A DNA stretch of 35,592 nucleotides from Perkinsus marinus ATCC 50983 (taxonomy: Eukaryota; Perkinsozoa; Perkinsida; Perkinsidae), in assembly GCF_000006405.1 (NCBI RefSeq), contig NW_003213971.1, forward strand, positions 352,234 through 387,825, given 5' to 3'. The position numbers and the translations under genes are program-made. Shown piece by piece: positions 20,440-30,168 of this stretch (the first letter of the stretch is position 1; each line of letters opens with the position of its first letter). The notes beneath the pieces are model-generated. The model was not told where the DNA came from. It ran no database searches and saw nothing but the letters and a program-made list of their open reading frames with translations.

Positions 20440-23360
20440 ATGGCAGTGAACAAGAAGCGCGGTCACGCCAATTCGGCTGCCCGAACTCGAAAGGAATCGG
20501 CCTCGTCGTCGTCAATGGATAGCAGTAGTGGTAGTTCTGTCAGTGATGGTGAACAGATAGAAGCAGTAAGAAGGGTTCTCGGTGGTCTTATACTACGGCG
20601 GATATGTAATGGAGTACGTACGAAGTTTTATATTTTTACCAATGTTTATTTTATTGGAGTTTCACCCGTGATATGAAAAACGCATTTCACGAATCACTGC
20701 GTTTTTCACAGAGTATTACGCCACTTCACGTAAAACGGGTGAAACTTTATCACTTAATTTTTGTATAATATTATTGAAGTCGTATAATCGTTATATTTAT
20801 CATATTTTAATGGGTTATCGGATTTTAGTTAATGGAGTTTCATCCGTTTTACGTGAAAGGGAGTGAAAAACGCGATATTTGCGGTGATATGCAGTACCGG
20901 GGAAAAACTCAGTCAAATGCTGGTCTCCTTGTGCTGAGTACGTCGAGCTTATAAACAAGCCAACTTGCCATCACCTGTTGAGAGCGAGAGAGAGATGCAG
21001 TAGCAGGGATCTATTCAGCTCTGAGAAATAGCGCTCCTCAGGGTTTGATAGCAATGTTCTTAATGTGATGAGATTCACGTGGTAAACTCTTCGAAAAATT
21101 TGAGATCCACGTGGAGAGCTCAAAATTTAAGTTCCTCTCGGGAACGTTCCTCTGCGCAGTAGTCGTAAAATATGTTTTTCACTAGGGTTTATTATTTTTA
21201 TTTTTTCTGGTGTTAGGCTTCGGAAGACGTCTTTGAGGCTGCGTTCCGTTTTGAAGATATGACTGATGACGACTACCATGGTGTGAGGATGATGATAACT
21301 AGGCTGCTGGATGGCAAGGAGTATGATGTTGGCAGTTTGGCTCAATGCATTGTTGGTGAGTCACGCTGTGCTTGAAAACAGTGGAGTTTTACCCGTTTTA
21401 CGTGAAGTGTGGTAAATCTCGGTGAAAACGGCGATATTCGCGCTATGCCGTGGTCGTGAAATATGTTTTTTTCACTAGTGTTTTTCATATCACGGGTGAA
21501 ACTCAAGTGTTGGAAAATATGATTACTTTCTTCAGCTGAGGTCAGACATTCGCTCAATACAATTTGAAATTATATACGAATAACAACAAGAATTTCCGGA
21601 GATTTTTCTTAGAATTTTCGTATTGTCACCAACACACGTAATTTTTCTGCTCGAAACTCTCATTTGTTGACGCAAATTTTTTGAATTTGTCTAAGAATGA
21701 ATACACTCCTTAGTTGACCATGTGCATATTTTCCCACACCGTTTGCAGATTCAGGAAATTTGTGAGAATTTCGGAGCGAGCGGAACATATACTGTATGAA
21801 TGCCATTAAGCGTTGTGCGTGCGTGCATTGTGCAATGTCTACGGTGATTTAGTAGTCTAGGAATAGAGTGAGATGAATTAGAGTGGAAAAGACGAGTTCT
21901 CAGCGATGGGCTAGCGATCGCCGTCACTTCGCCACGGATCCCTAGTAGAGTTCAGGATGATAGGCTTATAGTAGAAATTTAAAGTGAAGGTGTTGGGGTT
22001 TTTCGGAATGTTCGAGGAAAAATATCATGAATTTCAGATCAACAAAACATTGGTACGATTATCAAGTCGGGTGATGAGAATAAAGCAAAAGATGGCGATA
22101 ACGATGATGCCTTCTGTGCGGTGGCGACTATCCTGAACCCGGTAAGGAGGATGATGTTGTTCGCTGTTGTATAAGGAAGGTATTTATTTTTTTGGGGGGC
22201 AAAATCGAAAATTCAGTATTTCACGGAGTAGAAGGTCTGTTCACTAGACTTTTTCTGAGCTTTAGGACCACTCCCAGAAATTCTGAGCCAGAATTGGATT
22301 TCATTGATGTGAATTTCGAAATCGAGACGCAGGAGAAGTTTATTGGAGTTTTACCACCCTAGTGATATGAAAAACATATTTCACGACTACTGCATATCAT
22401 CGCGAATATCGCGTTTTTCACAGAGTCTTACGCCACTTCACGTAAAACGGGTGAAACTCCATGAAATACCCGGAGTTTCTCAGGCGGACGTATTTTCGTA
22501 AAACTTCATTTTTTATGTTTTTTAGGCTAAATAGTTTTGCAGGGTGACACTTCAAAATGGTATACTCATGGGCTTTTATGTACTTGAGTGAAACGGTCAT
22601 ATTCTTACGCGTTAATCGTATATAACGGTGCGTGAAAAATTCACATCCCAAAATTTATTAGGAAACGGTAAAAATATTATGAATTTTCTCGGAAATTGTG
22701 GAAAAAATTACGCGTGTATCAGGGAACTCGTTCTCAGGCACAGTACTCGAAGGAGATTAAGGGTATGCAACAACTAGTAGAGCACTTAAGGCAACAGGTC
22801 GATAAGCATGCGGATTCTGATGAAGTCAAGGAAGCCTTTGTAAGGATGGGCATTTCATGGTGCTCTATCGTGGAATTTGGGGATATTTCAGGGAAAGATG
22901 GTATCAGCTACTGGTGGAATTAGCTGTGGCATAATGATCGATGAGAGGTGGGTCTTGTAGGATGATAATGTTATAGTTAGATGGCTTTCATCAGAATGAT
23001 CAACCTTCCCTCTGAGCTGGTCCCGGGTATTCACAGAGTCCTCAAAGATGACGTCGCGTGGAGCTTATCGGAAGAGGCGCATTGCCCAGTTGAGGAGAAG
23101 AAGTATTATAAGTTTACTCATTTGTTGGTAATAGGGTGAACATGTGGAATTTGGATTCGTGTTATCGTCATTAAGTTGATGTTGGTCACAACTTGTGACA
23201 AATATCAACTTCCCGGAAAATCATGAGCTTTTTCCGGAAAAGTTTTTTTTCCGGGAAATCAAGAGCTTTTTCCGGAAAATCGTGAGCTTTTTCCGGGAAA
23301 GTATGTTTTTCAGTTCCTAACGTCATATTATGTGGATCCATCGGCGGCCCCTTCGAAGGT
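20440..23360 (+). CDS. BCCIP/Bcp1-like protein, left contig copy (exons 1-7, cut by the gap)
   Basis: Homologue of BCCIP (yeast Bcp1), a nuclear protein acting in ribosomal protein L23 chaperoning, nuclear export and, in animals, BRCA2/p21 binding. Exons: 20440-20565, 21217-21355, 22038-22141, 22723-22839, 22892-22947, 22995-23127, 23314-23360 (then N). The Ser-rich acidic N-terminus is followed by family landmarks FRFEDMTDDDYHGVR, DQQNIGTIIK, NDDAFCAVATILNP, GIMIDERMINLPSELVP and EEKKYYKFTHLL. The last two correspond to the SERLINMP block and the Y-FD-FLVLSK block of the yeast protein. Introns 1-3 (651, 682, 581 bp) are MITE-filled; introns 4-5 are 52 and 47 bp. Exons 7 (rest) and 8 are found only in the right copy. 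The same gene is repeated from 23461. Confidence 0.9.
20656..20747 (+). repeat. Family-2 MITE in BCCIP intron 1 (left copy)
   Basis: Complete: GGAGTTTCACCCGTGATATG at the left, CACTTCACGTAAAACGGG then TGAAACTT at the right. Confidence 0.88.
20832..20900 (-). repeat. Family-2 MITE, truncated, BCCIP intron 1
   Basis: Reverse orientation: GGAGTTTCATCCGTTTTACG with GCGATATTTGCGGTGATATG. The other end is missing. The counterpart in the right contig is at 23763-23835. Confidence 0.75.
21383..21504 (-). repeat. Family-2 MITE in BCCIP intron 2 (left copy)
   Basis: Full length in reverse orientation: GGAGTTTTACCCGTTTTACG at one end, TCATATCACGGGTGAAACTC at the other, with CACTAGTG beside it. Confidence 0.9.
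21505..21741 (+). repeat. Family-1 MITE copy h in BCCIP intron 2 (left copy)
   Basis: Starts AAGTGTTGGAAAATATG directly after a family-2 element and ends TTTTCCCACACCG. About 70 extra bases (GCTCGAAACTCTCATTTG onwards) interrupt the right part. Confidence 0.82.
22345..22460 (+). repeat. Family-2 MITE in BCCIP intron 3 (left copy)
   Basis: GGAGTTTTACCACCCTAGTG at the left, then a central CGCGAATATCGCG palindrome, and ACGGGTGAAACTCC at the right. Confidence 0.9.
23215..23310 (+). repeat. TTTTCCGGAAAA minisatellite in BCCIP intron 6
   Basis: Imperfect tandem units of about 25 bp, each with TTTTCCGG(G)AAA and TC(A/G)(T/A)GAGC. Identical in the right copy (26305-26400). The units are self-complementary around CCGG. 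Confidence 0.85.
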
Positions 23361-23460
23361 NNNNNNNNNNNNNNNNNNNNNNNNNNNNNNNNNNNNNNNN
23401 NNNNNNNNNNNNNNNNNNNNNNNNNNNNNNNNNNNNNNNNNNNNNNNNNNNNNNNNNNNN
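23361..23460. other. Assembly gap, 100 N
   Basis: Exactly 100 N, the usual placeholder for a gap of unknown size. Sequence after it repeats sequence before it (BCCIP exons 1-7), so its true size may be negative: the contigs overlap. Confidence 0.98.
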
Positions 23461-26400
23461 TCAGTGATGGTGAACAGATAGAAGCAGTAAGAAGGGTTCT
23501 CGGTGGTGTTATACTACGGCGGATATGTAATGGAGTACGTACGAAGTTATATATTTTTTACCAATGTTTATTCTATTGGAGTTTCACCCGTGATATGGAA
23601 AACGCATTTCACAAACCACTACACATCGTGGAAATCGCGTTTTTTCACCCAGTTTTACGCCACTTCACGGAAAACGGGTGAAACTCTATTATTTGATTCT
23701 TATATGATATTGTATAATCGTTATAGTTGTTATATTGTGATGAATTATCTCATTTTGATTGATGGAGTTTCATCCGTTTTACGTGAAGTGGCGTAAAACT
23801 GGGTGGAAAACGCGATATTTGCGGTGATATGCAGTAGCAGGGACCTATTCAGCTCTGAGAAATAGCGTTCCTCATGGTTTGATAGCAATGGGAAAAATGT
23901 TCCTAATGTGATGAGATTCACGTGGGAAAAATTTGAGCGCCATGTGGAGAGCTCAAAATTTAAGTTCCTCTCGGGAGAATTATAGATTTGTGGATGATTC
24001 TCTGCGCGGTAGTCGTAAAATATGTTTTTCAGTAGGGTTTCTCATAACAGGGGTGAAATTATTATTATTTTTATTTATTTTATTTTTTTTTGGTGTTAGA
24101 CTTCGGAAGATGCCTTTGAGGCTGCGTTTCGTTTTGAAGATATGACTGATGACGATTACCATGGTGTGAGGATGATGATAACTAGGCTGCTGGATGGCAA
24201 GGAGTATGATGTTGGCAGTTTGGCTCAATGCATTGTTGGTGAGTCACGCGCCATGAAATTATTTTGCTTGGAAACAGTGGAGTTTTACCCGTTTTACGTG
24301 AAGTGTGGTAAATCTCGGTGAAAAAGGCGATATTCGCGCTATGCCGTGGTCGTGAAATATGTTTTTTTCACTAGTGTTTTTCATATCGCGGGTGAAACTT
24401 CAATGTTGGAAAATATGATTATTTTCTTCAGCTGAGGTCAGACATTCGCTCGATACAGTTTGAAATTATATACGAATAACAACAAGAATTTCCGTAGATT
24501 TTTCTTAGAATTTTCATATTGTCACCAACACACGTAAGTTTCAGCTCGAAACTCTCATTCGTTGACGCAAATTTTTTGAATTTGCCTGAGGAAAAATACG
24601 CCCCTTAGTTGACCATGTGCATATTTTCCCACACCGCTTGCAAATTTGTGAGGATATGTTATACCAGGCCAACTAAACACAACTCTAAGTCCGAAGTGAT
24701 ATAGCAACTAATAATTGTAATCGATGAAATACCGTGATCGAATCTTATGAAACGGTTTGGGCGAGCGAAATTTAGACCGTGTTACACAATTGTCCCCCGG
24801 CTCAGTGTGAGGGATCACAGGGTAGTTTGAGGACACTTGTGGGAATTGCGGGGCGAGCGGAACATATACTCTATCAAATGTTATTTAGCGTTGTGCGTGC
24901 GTGCATTTTGCAATACCTACGGTGATTTGGTAGTCTAGGAATAGATTCAGATGAATTAGATCAAGATATGCAGAAAAATACGATGGTTTTCGGGAAGATG
25001 GAATTCTGAGGAATATTGGCGCGCGAGTTCTCAGCGATGGGCTAGCGATCGCCGTCACTTCGCCACGAATTCCTAGTACGAGGAATTCAAAGTGAAGGCG
25101 TAGGGGTTTTCCGAATGTTCGGGGAAAAACTGTCATGGATTTCAGATCAACAAAACATTGGTACGATTATCAAGTCGGGTGATGAGAATAAAGCAAAAGA
25201 TGGCGATAACGATGATGCCTTCTGTGCGGTGGCGACTATCCTGAACCCGGTAAGGGGGATGATGTTGTTCGCTGTTGTATAAAGAAGGTATTTATTTTTT
25301 GGGTAAAATCGAAAATTCAGTATTTCACGGAGTAGTAGGTCTGTTCACTAGACTTTTTCTGAGCTTTAGGACCACTCCCAGAAATTCTGAGCCAGAATTG
25401 GATTTCATTAATGTGAATTTCGAAATCGAGACGCAGGAGAAGTTTATTGGAGTTTCACCACCCTAGTGATATGAAAAACACTAGTGAAAGATATACTTCA
25501 CGACTACTGCATATCACCGCGAATATCGCGTTTTTCACAGAGTATTACGCCACTTCACGTAAAACGGGTGAAACTCCCCGGAATACCCGGAGTGTCTCAG
25601 ACGGACGTATTTTTGTAAAACTTCATTTTTTATGTTTTTTAGGCTAAGTAGTTTTGCAGGGCTTTTATATACTTGAGTGAAACGGTCATATTCTTACGCG
25701 TTAATCGTATATAACGGCGAGTGAGAAATTCACATCCCAGAATTTATTAGGAAACGGTAAAAATATTATGAATCTTCTCGAAAATTATGGAAAAAAATTA
25801 CGCGTGTATCAGAGCACTCGTTCTCAGGCACAATACTCGAAGGAGATCAAGGGTATGCAACAACTAGTAGAGCATTTAAGGCAACAGGTCGATAAGCATG
25901 CGGATTCTGATGAAGTCAAGGAAGCCTTTGTAAGGATGGGCATTTCATGGTGCTCTATCGTGGAATTTGGGGATATTTCAGGGAAAGATGGTATCAGCTA
26001 CTGGTGGAATTCGCTGTGGCATAATGATCAATGAGAGGTGGGTCTTGTAGGATGATAATGTTATAGTTAGATGGCTCTCATCAGAATGATCAACCTTCCC
26101 TCTGAGCTGGTCCCGGGTATTCACAGAGTCCTCAAAGATGACGTCGCGTGGAGCCTGTCGGAAGAGGCGCATTGCCCAGTTGAGGAGAAGAAGTATTATA
26201 AGTTTACTCATTTGTTGGTAATAGGGTGAACATGTGGAATTTGGATTCGTGTTATCGTCATTAAGTTGATGTTGGTCACAACTTGTGACAAATATCAACT
26301 TCCCGGAAAATCATGAGCTTTTTCCGGAAAAGTTTTTTTTCCGGGAAATCAAGAGCTTTTTCCGGAAAATCGTGAGCTTTTTCCGGGAAAGTATGTTTTT

Positions 26401-27037
26401 CAGTTCCTAACGTCATATTATGTGGATCCATCGGCGGCCCCTTCGAAGGTAATGCCGGGTGGTAAGAAAGTGAAGGCGGCTAAAAGGAAGAAGGCTCGAT
26501 TAGAGATGGAAAAGAAGGAAAGAAGATATATATGTTTCGAGGATGAGGTATGCGTGTGTTGGTGACAAAATGGAAATTATTGGAAAATTTTGGAAACTTT
26601 AGGAAAATTTCGGATAATTTTTGTTGGTTTTGGCACCTTTCTACCCTGAGTCATGTGTAAACTGCGATAATAGGAAACCAGACATGTTCCAACACTGGCT
26701 TATTGGTTCATGGTAAGAATCTGGTCGATCTCTTCAGCTGCGTTGGGAAGTTTTCTTACTATTTGAAGCGTGGGAAAACCACCCAGAATTCTTCAGAATT
26801 TCCTGATTGTCATTAATACGTGTAGCTGACTAAGTGTATACTTCCCTTTATGCTGACTAGAATCGAGATGGTGTTGATTTTCAGGTGTTCGTAGACCATG
26901 CACAATGGCAAGTAACGTGGCCCTTCCCTCGAGGAGACGGTATTGACCCTGAGACTCGGAAGATGCTGGCGCGTAAGAGATTACTGTACTGCGTAAAGTA
27001 CGACGATTGGAAGACTATGGTTGACCAACTGGCTTGA
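23461..27037 (+). CDS. BCCIP/Bcp1-like protein, right contig copy (exon 1 end to exon 8)
   Basis: Exons: partial 23461-23486, 24100-24238, 25146-25249, 25813-25929, 25982-26037, 26085-26217, 26404-26547, 26885-27037. Joined to the exon 1 start at 20440 this gives 972 nt in phase, 323 aa. Exon 7 is a strongly basic linker (GGKKVKAAKRKKARLEMEKK) leading into RRYICFEDE. Exon 8 holds the family C-terminus (VFVDHAQWQVTWPFPRGDG, then LLYCVKYDDWKTMVDQL). Relative to the left copy, shared exons carry a few amino-acid changes (Ala to Thr and Val to Ala in exon 2, Gly to Ser at the start of exon 4, Ser to Arg and Asp to Asn in exon 5). Intron 2 is 225 bp longer. Intron 7 (337 bp) contains two family-1 remnants. 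Most simply this is the other allele of the same gene. Confidence 0.9.
23578..23686 (+). repeat. Family-2 MITE in BCCIP intron 1 (right copy)
   Basis: Counterpart of the element at 20656-20747, with extra internal bases (CACTACACATCGTGG) that the left copy lacks. Confidence 0.88.
23763..23835 (-). repeat. Family-2 MITE, truncated, BCCIP intron 1 (right copy)
   Basis: Counterpart of 20832-20900. It keeps GTGAAGTGGCGTAAAACTGG where the left copy has a deletion. Confidence 0.75.
24279..24399 (-). repeat. Family-2 MITE in BCCIP intron 2 (right copy)
   Basis: Counterpart of 21383-21504. The ends read GGAGTTTTACCCG and CGGGTGAAACTT. Confidence 0.88.
24402..24637 (+). repeat. Family-1 MITE copy h in BCCIP intron 2 (right copy)
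   Basis: Counterpart of 21505-21741, starting CAATGTTGGAAAATATG and ending TTTTCCCACACCG. Confidence 0.82.
25449..25577 (+). repeat. Family-2 MITE in BCCIP intron 3 (right copy)
   Basis: Counterpart of 22345-22460, but it retains AACACTAGTGAAAGATATAC, which the left copy has lost. Confidence 0.9.
26548..26694 (-). repeat. Family-1 MITE copy i at the start of BCCIP intron 7
   Basis: The minus-strand signature TGTGTTGGTGACAA begins about 6 bp after the donor, and the end CATGTTCCAACACTG is at 26680-26694. The interior is diverged. The donor GTATGCG sits at the element's truncated edge. Confidence 0.6.
26695..26853 (+). repeat. Family-1 MITE copy j, strongly diverged
   Basis: Weak plus-orientation similarity: TCTTCAGCTGCG, CAGAATTTCCTGATTGTC, TACGTGTAGCTGACTAAGTG and CTTCCC in consensus order. 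Abuts copy i head to head. Confidence 0.4.
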
Positions 27038-27560
27038 TTACCTGTTGTTCACAATCACTTACCAACGTATCGGCTATGCTTCATTGTTGAGTTCAGAGTG
27101 AGGGTATGCGAGCTAACGTTTTTGGTCAATTTAAAGAATTTACAAGTGAACTGGTAGTAATATGGTAACAACGCGAATGGATCGATTTAAGACTTGAAAA
27201 CGGTTGAGCACCGAGAAACTCAAGACTCGGATCTCACAAGGAGATTCTCACTAACTTGGGCTGTATACGGTGGGGAAGCGACGCACGCAAACGAGCTTCG
27301 TAGACTGAGGGGTGTGGACGCCGTGAAGTGCGAGACCGATGTCGGAGAGTACAATCTGCGAGGCCGCTCCAAAGTTGATGCCACATTGAAGGGAGAGGAC
27401 TAATTAGAGAGATAGTGGAAAACGTCGTATTCCGGCACTTTTTCGCGGAGCTGTTACGATTCTGTGAAGTGCCTTGAATGACATTAACAGCGAAGAGTCA
27501 ATTAGGTTTTGCCGATACCGTGCGCGATGAATAGAGGGTGCAATGAATGCAACTCTTACA
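27038..27560. other. Intergenic with an unidentified ORF (27194-27403)
   Basis: The ORF contains THANELRRLRGVDAVKCET and a stop at 27401. A near-copy (THANGLRRLRGVDALECET) occurs at 31885-32082 inside a segmental duplication. Function unknown. It may be a gene fragment rather than a gene. Confidence 0.35.
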
Positions 27561-27851
27561 GGTCTCGTGGCCTAATGGATAAGGCGTTGGTCTTCGGAAC
27601 CAAAGATTGTGGGTTCGAGTCCCACCGAGATCGTTTTTCTTGACCGTGCAAGAATTCTCCTCGAAACATTCCAAATCAATCCCCGATAATACTCTCGTAG
27701 CGCCCAGCGTACCGTGTTCCTGTACTTGATCGGGGCATTGATTAGAGCGTTTTGCGACATCTCAAGTTGATGTTCTCAACCTAGCACGAGAAACCGACTT
27801 ACGGAACTTGTCCCCAGTTGAACGTGACTCGTCCCCTCAACCTGGTTACAG
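27206..27851 (+). repeat. Segmental duplication, copy A (contains tRNA-Arg)
   Basis: About 640 bp aligned to 31895-32505 with scattered substitutions and indels. Homology stops sharply at CCTGGTTACAG (27851), where retroelement sequence begins. Confidence 0.92.
27561..27633 (+). tRNA. tRNA-Arg (anticodon TCG), copy 1
   Basis: 73 nt. Acceptor GGTCTCG pairs with CGAGATC with one G-T wobble, discriminator G. Anticodon arm TTGGT-CTTCGGA-ACCAA gives TCG, and T arm GTGGG-TTCGAGT-CCCAC. TTTTT follows at once as Pol III terminator. Confidence 0.97.
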
Positions 27852-28350
27852 GCTACAAGGAGTTGCTGGCACTGATCTCACTAGTTGGTGTGATATATTA
27901 GATAAAGTGTGTGTCGAAATTAATAATGCGCTTGTTAAGCGAGTTAAAGGTATATCTCCTACCGATGTGCTTATGTATTATCCTTGTACGAACCTCTTGA
28001 CTGGAACTAATCGTCAACAGGATCCTGATAGGCATGTTGTTTTGTCTAACTATAGGGCGGATTCGCTAAAGACGAATGTCCAAAGAATTGCTGTGGCTCA
28101 TAAACAGTTGAATATTGACCAACAAGTAATGATACAGGTTAGCCAACCTAATTCTAAGATGTCTCCACGTTGTAATCCAGCGGTGATAACTCGTATTTTG
28201 GGCCCTAATCGTGTGGAATTAGACAATGCTTCGGTCGTTCATTCTCGCGACTTGAAGATTCTACAATCATTAATTGTTGAGGAAGAAGAAGATGATGATG
28301 TTGGAGAAGAACGATGTCTTTGTAATTGGTTTTTCTTTAAGGGGAGGGAG
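27852..28350 (+). pseudogene. Ty3/gypsy integrase C-terminal fragment
   Basis: The open frame includes EINNALVKRVKGISPTDVLM, matching the C-terminal end of the integrase core, and NIDQQVMIQVSQPNSKMSPR then PAVITRILGPNRVEL and VVHSRDLKIL. These match the SH3-like GDKVLVK...W.GPF.V..VL...V.LDG..VH...LK module of LTR-retroelement integrases. It ends in an acidic tail just before a polypurine tract. Protease, RT and RNase H are missing here, so this is a 3' fragment. The ORF start (27808) lies in the flanking duplication and is not part of the element. Confidence 0.82.
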
Positions 28351-28560
28351 ATGTAATTGTGTTGGCACACAATTCGCTGTCTTCTTCCATAACAGCTAGG
28401 CTATGTGCAAAGTTCCACTATTGTTTGTATAAAACATGTATCTTTATTTACAGGTGTTGAGTTCCTGTAATAACAGGAGCCCCGTAATAATCACGGCGTG
28501 ATTGACGAACACCACAACGGGGGTATACGCGTTATTGTAGAAAAAGCTTTGTGCATGAGC
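28338..28560 (+). mobile_element. Polypurine tract and probable LTR start
   Basis: AAGGGGAGGGAGA (28338-28350 region) immediately precedes TGTAATTGTGTTGGCAC, the expected PPT then TG... layout at the 3' LTR of a retroelement. TATAAAACATG lies near 28418 as a possible LTR promoter. I cannot fix the LTR's right end or find a second LTR. Confidence 0.55.
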
Positions 28561-28761
28561 AGCTAGCAAACAAGAATTGATCGGCTATGTATTCTACATT
28601 TGCTCTCAAGAGCGTACTGACTCTTTTCGGCTCTGGGCACGGCTTCTTGCGCCTCGAACACTGCACCATGGCAGAAGAGTACCACAAAGACACGAAAAAA
28701 CTCTTCCAAGAAGTGATCGACTACCACTCGGGAAGTGAGATTTAGCAGTAGGAGTGTTGCC

Positions 28762-29766
28762 TTACACAAGTGTCCAACCGGTTGTCAAATGATGAGATGA
28801 AATATTATAGTGGCAGAAGCCTTGAACAAGAACGGCATCTGTAGGACATAGGAGAGACTCCTTATGAAAAAAGGCCTTTGCCAGCTGGGTAAGGTCATCA
28901 AATCTATGAGGTTTGCCACGGTAAATCTTCCCGATAAAAAGAGCCAATGAGTTCGCAGCAAGAGCTGATTCGGCCGTCTTAGGTAAAGCACCTGTTAGGG
29001 CGGGATGCCAAACATAGTTGATCATCTCTGGGTGGAATTCTACGCTGTACATAGGCGCCCTCCCCGCCCTCGATTCCATACTGGCGGAAAAAATTTTGTG
29101 GTTGACCGGATCCTCGCTGGTGCTGGTCATCTTGAACTGTTCACGTAGTTGTTTGTAGGTCTTCCACATTTCCGGCGGGACTCCGTTAGAGTGAATATTT
29201 GCAGTCACGTTTTGAGTCTGCAATATCTCTCTTACATGACGAGGTAAGGACTTCAGCATGTCTCCTCCTTTTTTAACAAATTTGATAGGGAGGGCGACAT
29301 TCCTCGTCGTGTATTGACTTTCTAAAATAACCTCGTGGGTTCCGGCGGCTAGAAGAGCGAGGAGCTGATGACCTTCACAAATACCAAAAATAGGGAACGG
29401 GTCGTTGTTAGCATACCTGTCGACAGCATAATCGTAGATCATCTTGGCCGCATCGACGTATGGGTGACCAAAGCGAAGGTCCGCATCGAGGCTGCCCCCC
29501 GTGAAGAGAACGCCACTTATCTTGGCCAGAAGGGACTTCAGATTAGGATCGTCATAGTGAAGAGGGACAGCTTGTATACCAACACTTTCGAGATACTTTA
29601 CATTATATTCAAGAACGTATGGGTAAGGTATGTACTTTGTAGGAGGATGAGCAAGAATACCAACCACCGGGCTTCGAATAAAGTCCCCTTCTAAACCACG
29701 AAGTCCGCTAAACGCAGCTGCTAGGGTAACAATAACACAGAGCTGGGTTATTAGACGAGTTAGCAT
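28762..29766 (-). CDS. Gamma-glutamyl hydrolase (peptidase family C26)
   Basis: Single exon, 334 aa. The enzyme removes gamma-linked glutamates from folate polyglutamates in lysosome-like compartments or after secretion. The signal peptide is residues 1 to about 24 (LCVIVTLAAAFSGL). The class I amidotransferase-like fold is visible: VVGILAHPP near the start, SGVLFTGGSLDADL, nucleophile Cys130 in FGICEGHQLL, and His245 with Glu247 in YSVEFHPEM. The early strand-turn motif and GGS loop match human GGH. Length is slightly longer than the usual 310-320. Possible N-glycosylation at NVT. The ATG at 29766 precedes the signal peptide directly. It has no intron, unlike most neighbours. Its 5' side faces a 400-bp intergenic stretch. 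Confidence 0.94.
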   Translation of the reverse strand: MLTRLITQLCVIVTLAAAFSGLRGLEGDFIRSPVVGILAHPPTKYIPYPYVLEYNVKYLESVGIQAVPLHYDDPNLKSLLAKISGVLFTGGSLDADLRFGHPYVDAAKMIYDYAVDRYANNDPFPIFGICEGHQLLALLAAGTHEVILESQYTTRNVALPIKFVKKGGDMLKSLPRHVREILQTQNVTANIHSNGVPPEMWKTYKQLREQFKMTSTSEDPVNHKIFSASMESRAGRAPMYSVEFHPEMINYVWHPALTGALPKTAESALAANSLALFIGKIYRGKPHRFDDLTQLAKAFFHKESLLCPTDAVLVQGFCHYNISSHHLTTGWTLV

Positions 29767-30168
29767 ATGAAAGAAAAAATGACAGACTTGAAGTAAACTA
29801 ACTCATGCTAGATGCCAAAAGTCATTCATCCTAGAGCATGCCAATTTATTGAGCTGTGGGCGTCCTTGTCAGCTTGTCCTTTATATGTATCCGAGTGAGC
29901 ACAAACCTTTCAAGTGATAATCAACCATGAAGCCTATCGCCCGCGTGCAGACCAATTCGCACGCACACGCAAGCTTCTAATGCTTCGACAACGGAGTGAC
30001 GGAAGAGTCTAAATTACCAAGGTTAAGAACAAAGATAGAGGCATACCACAGTGGGGATATCAATAGTTCGAACGTCGCTACTGCAACATCATATTCATGA
30101 GTTAAAGGAAGTGAATATCCACATAGCAATTTTCAAACCATCTTCGTGCCGATATGTCGATTGATACT
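29767..30168. other. Intergenic upstream of the hydrolase
   Basis: Nothing recognised. It probably contains the hydrolase promoter. Confidence 0.4.

Noticed and set aside
23215-23310. CRISPR-like array
   Set aside because: Units are contiguous degenerate minisatellite repeats with no unique spacers, in an intron of a eukaryotic gene.
20440-27037. Genuine tandem duplication of BCCIP
   Set aside because: Possible, but the gap placement and contig ends inside matching exons fit unmerged alleles better.
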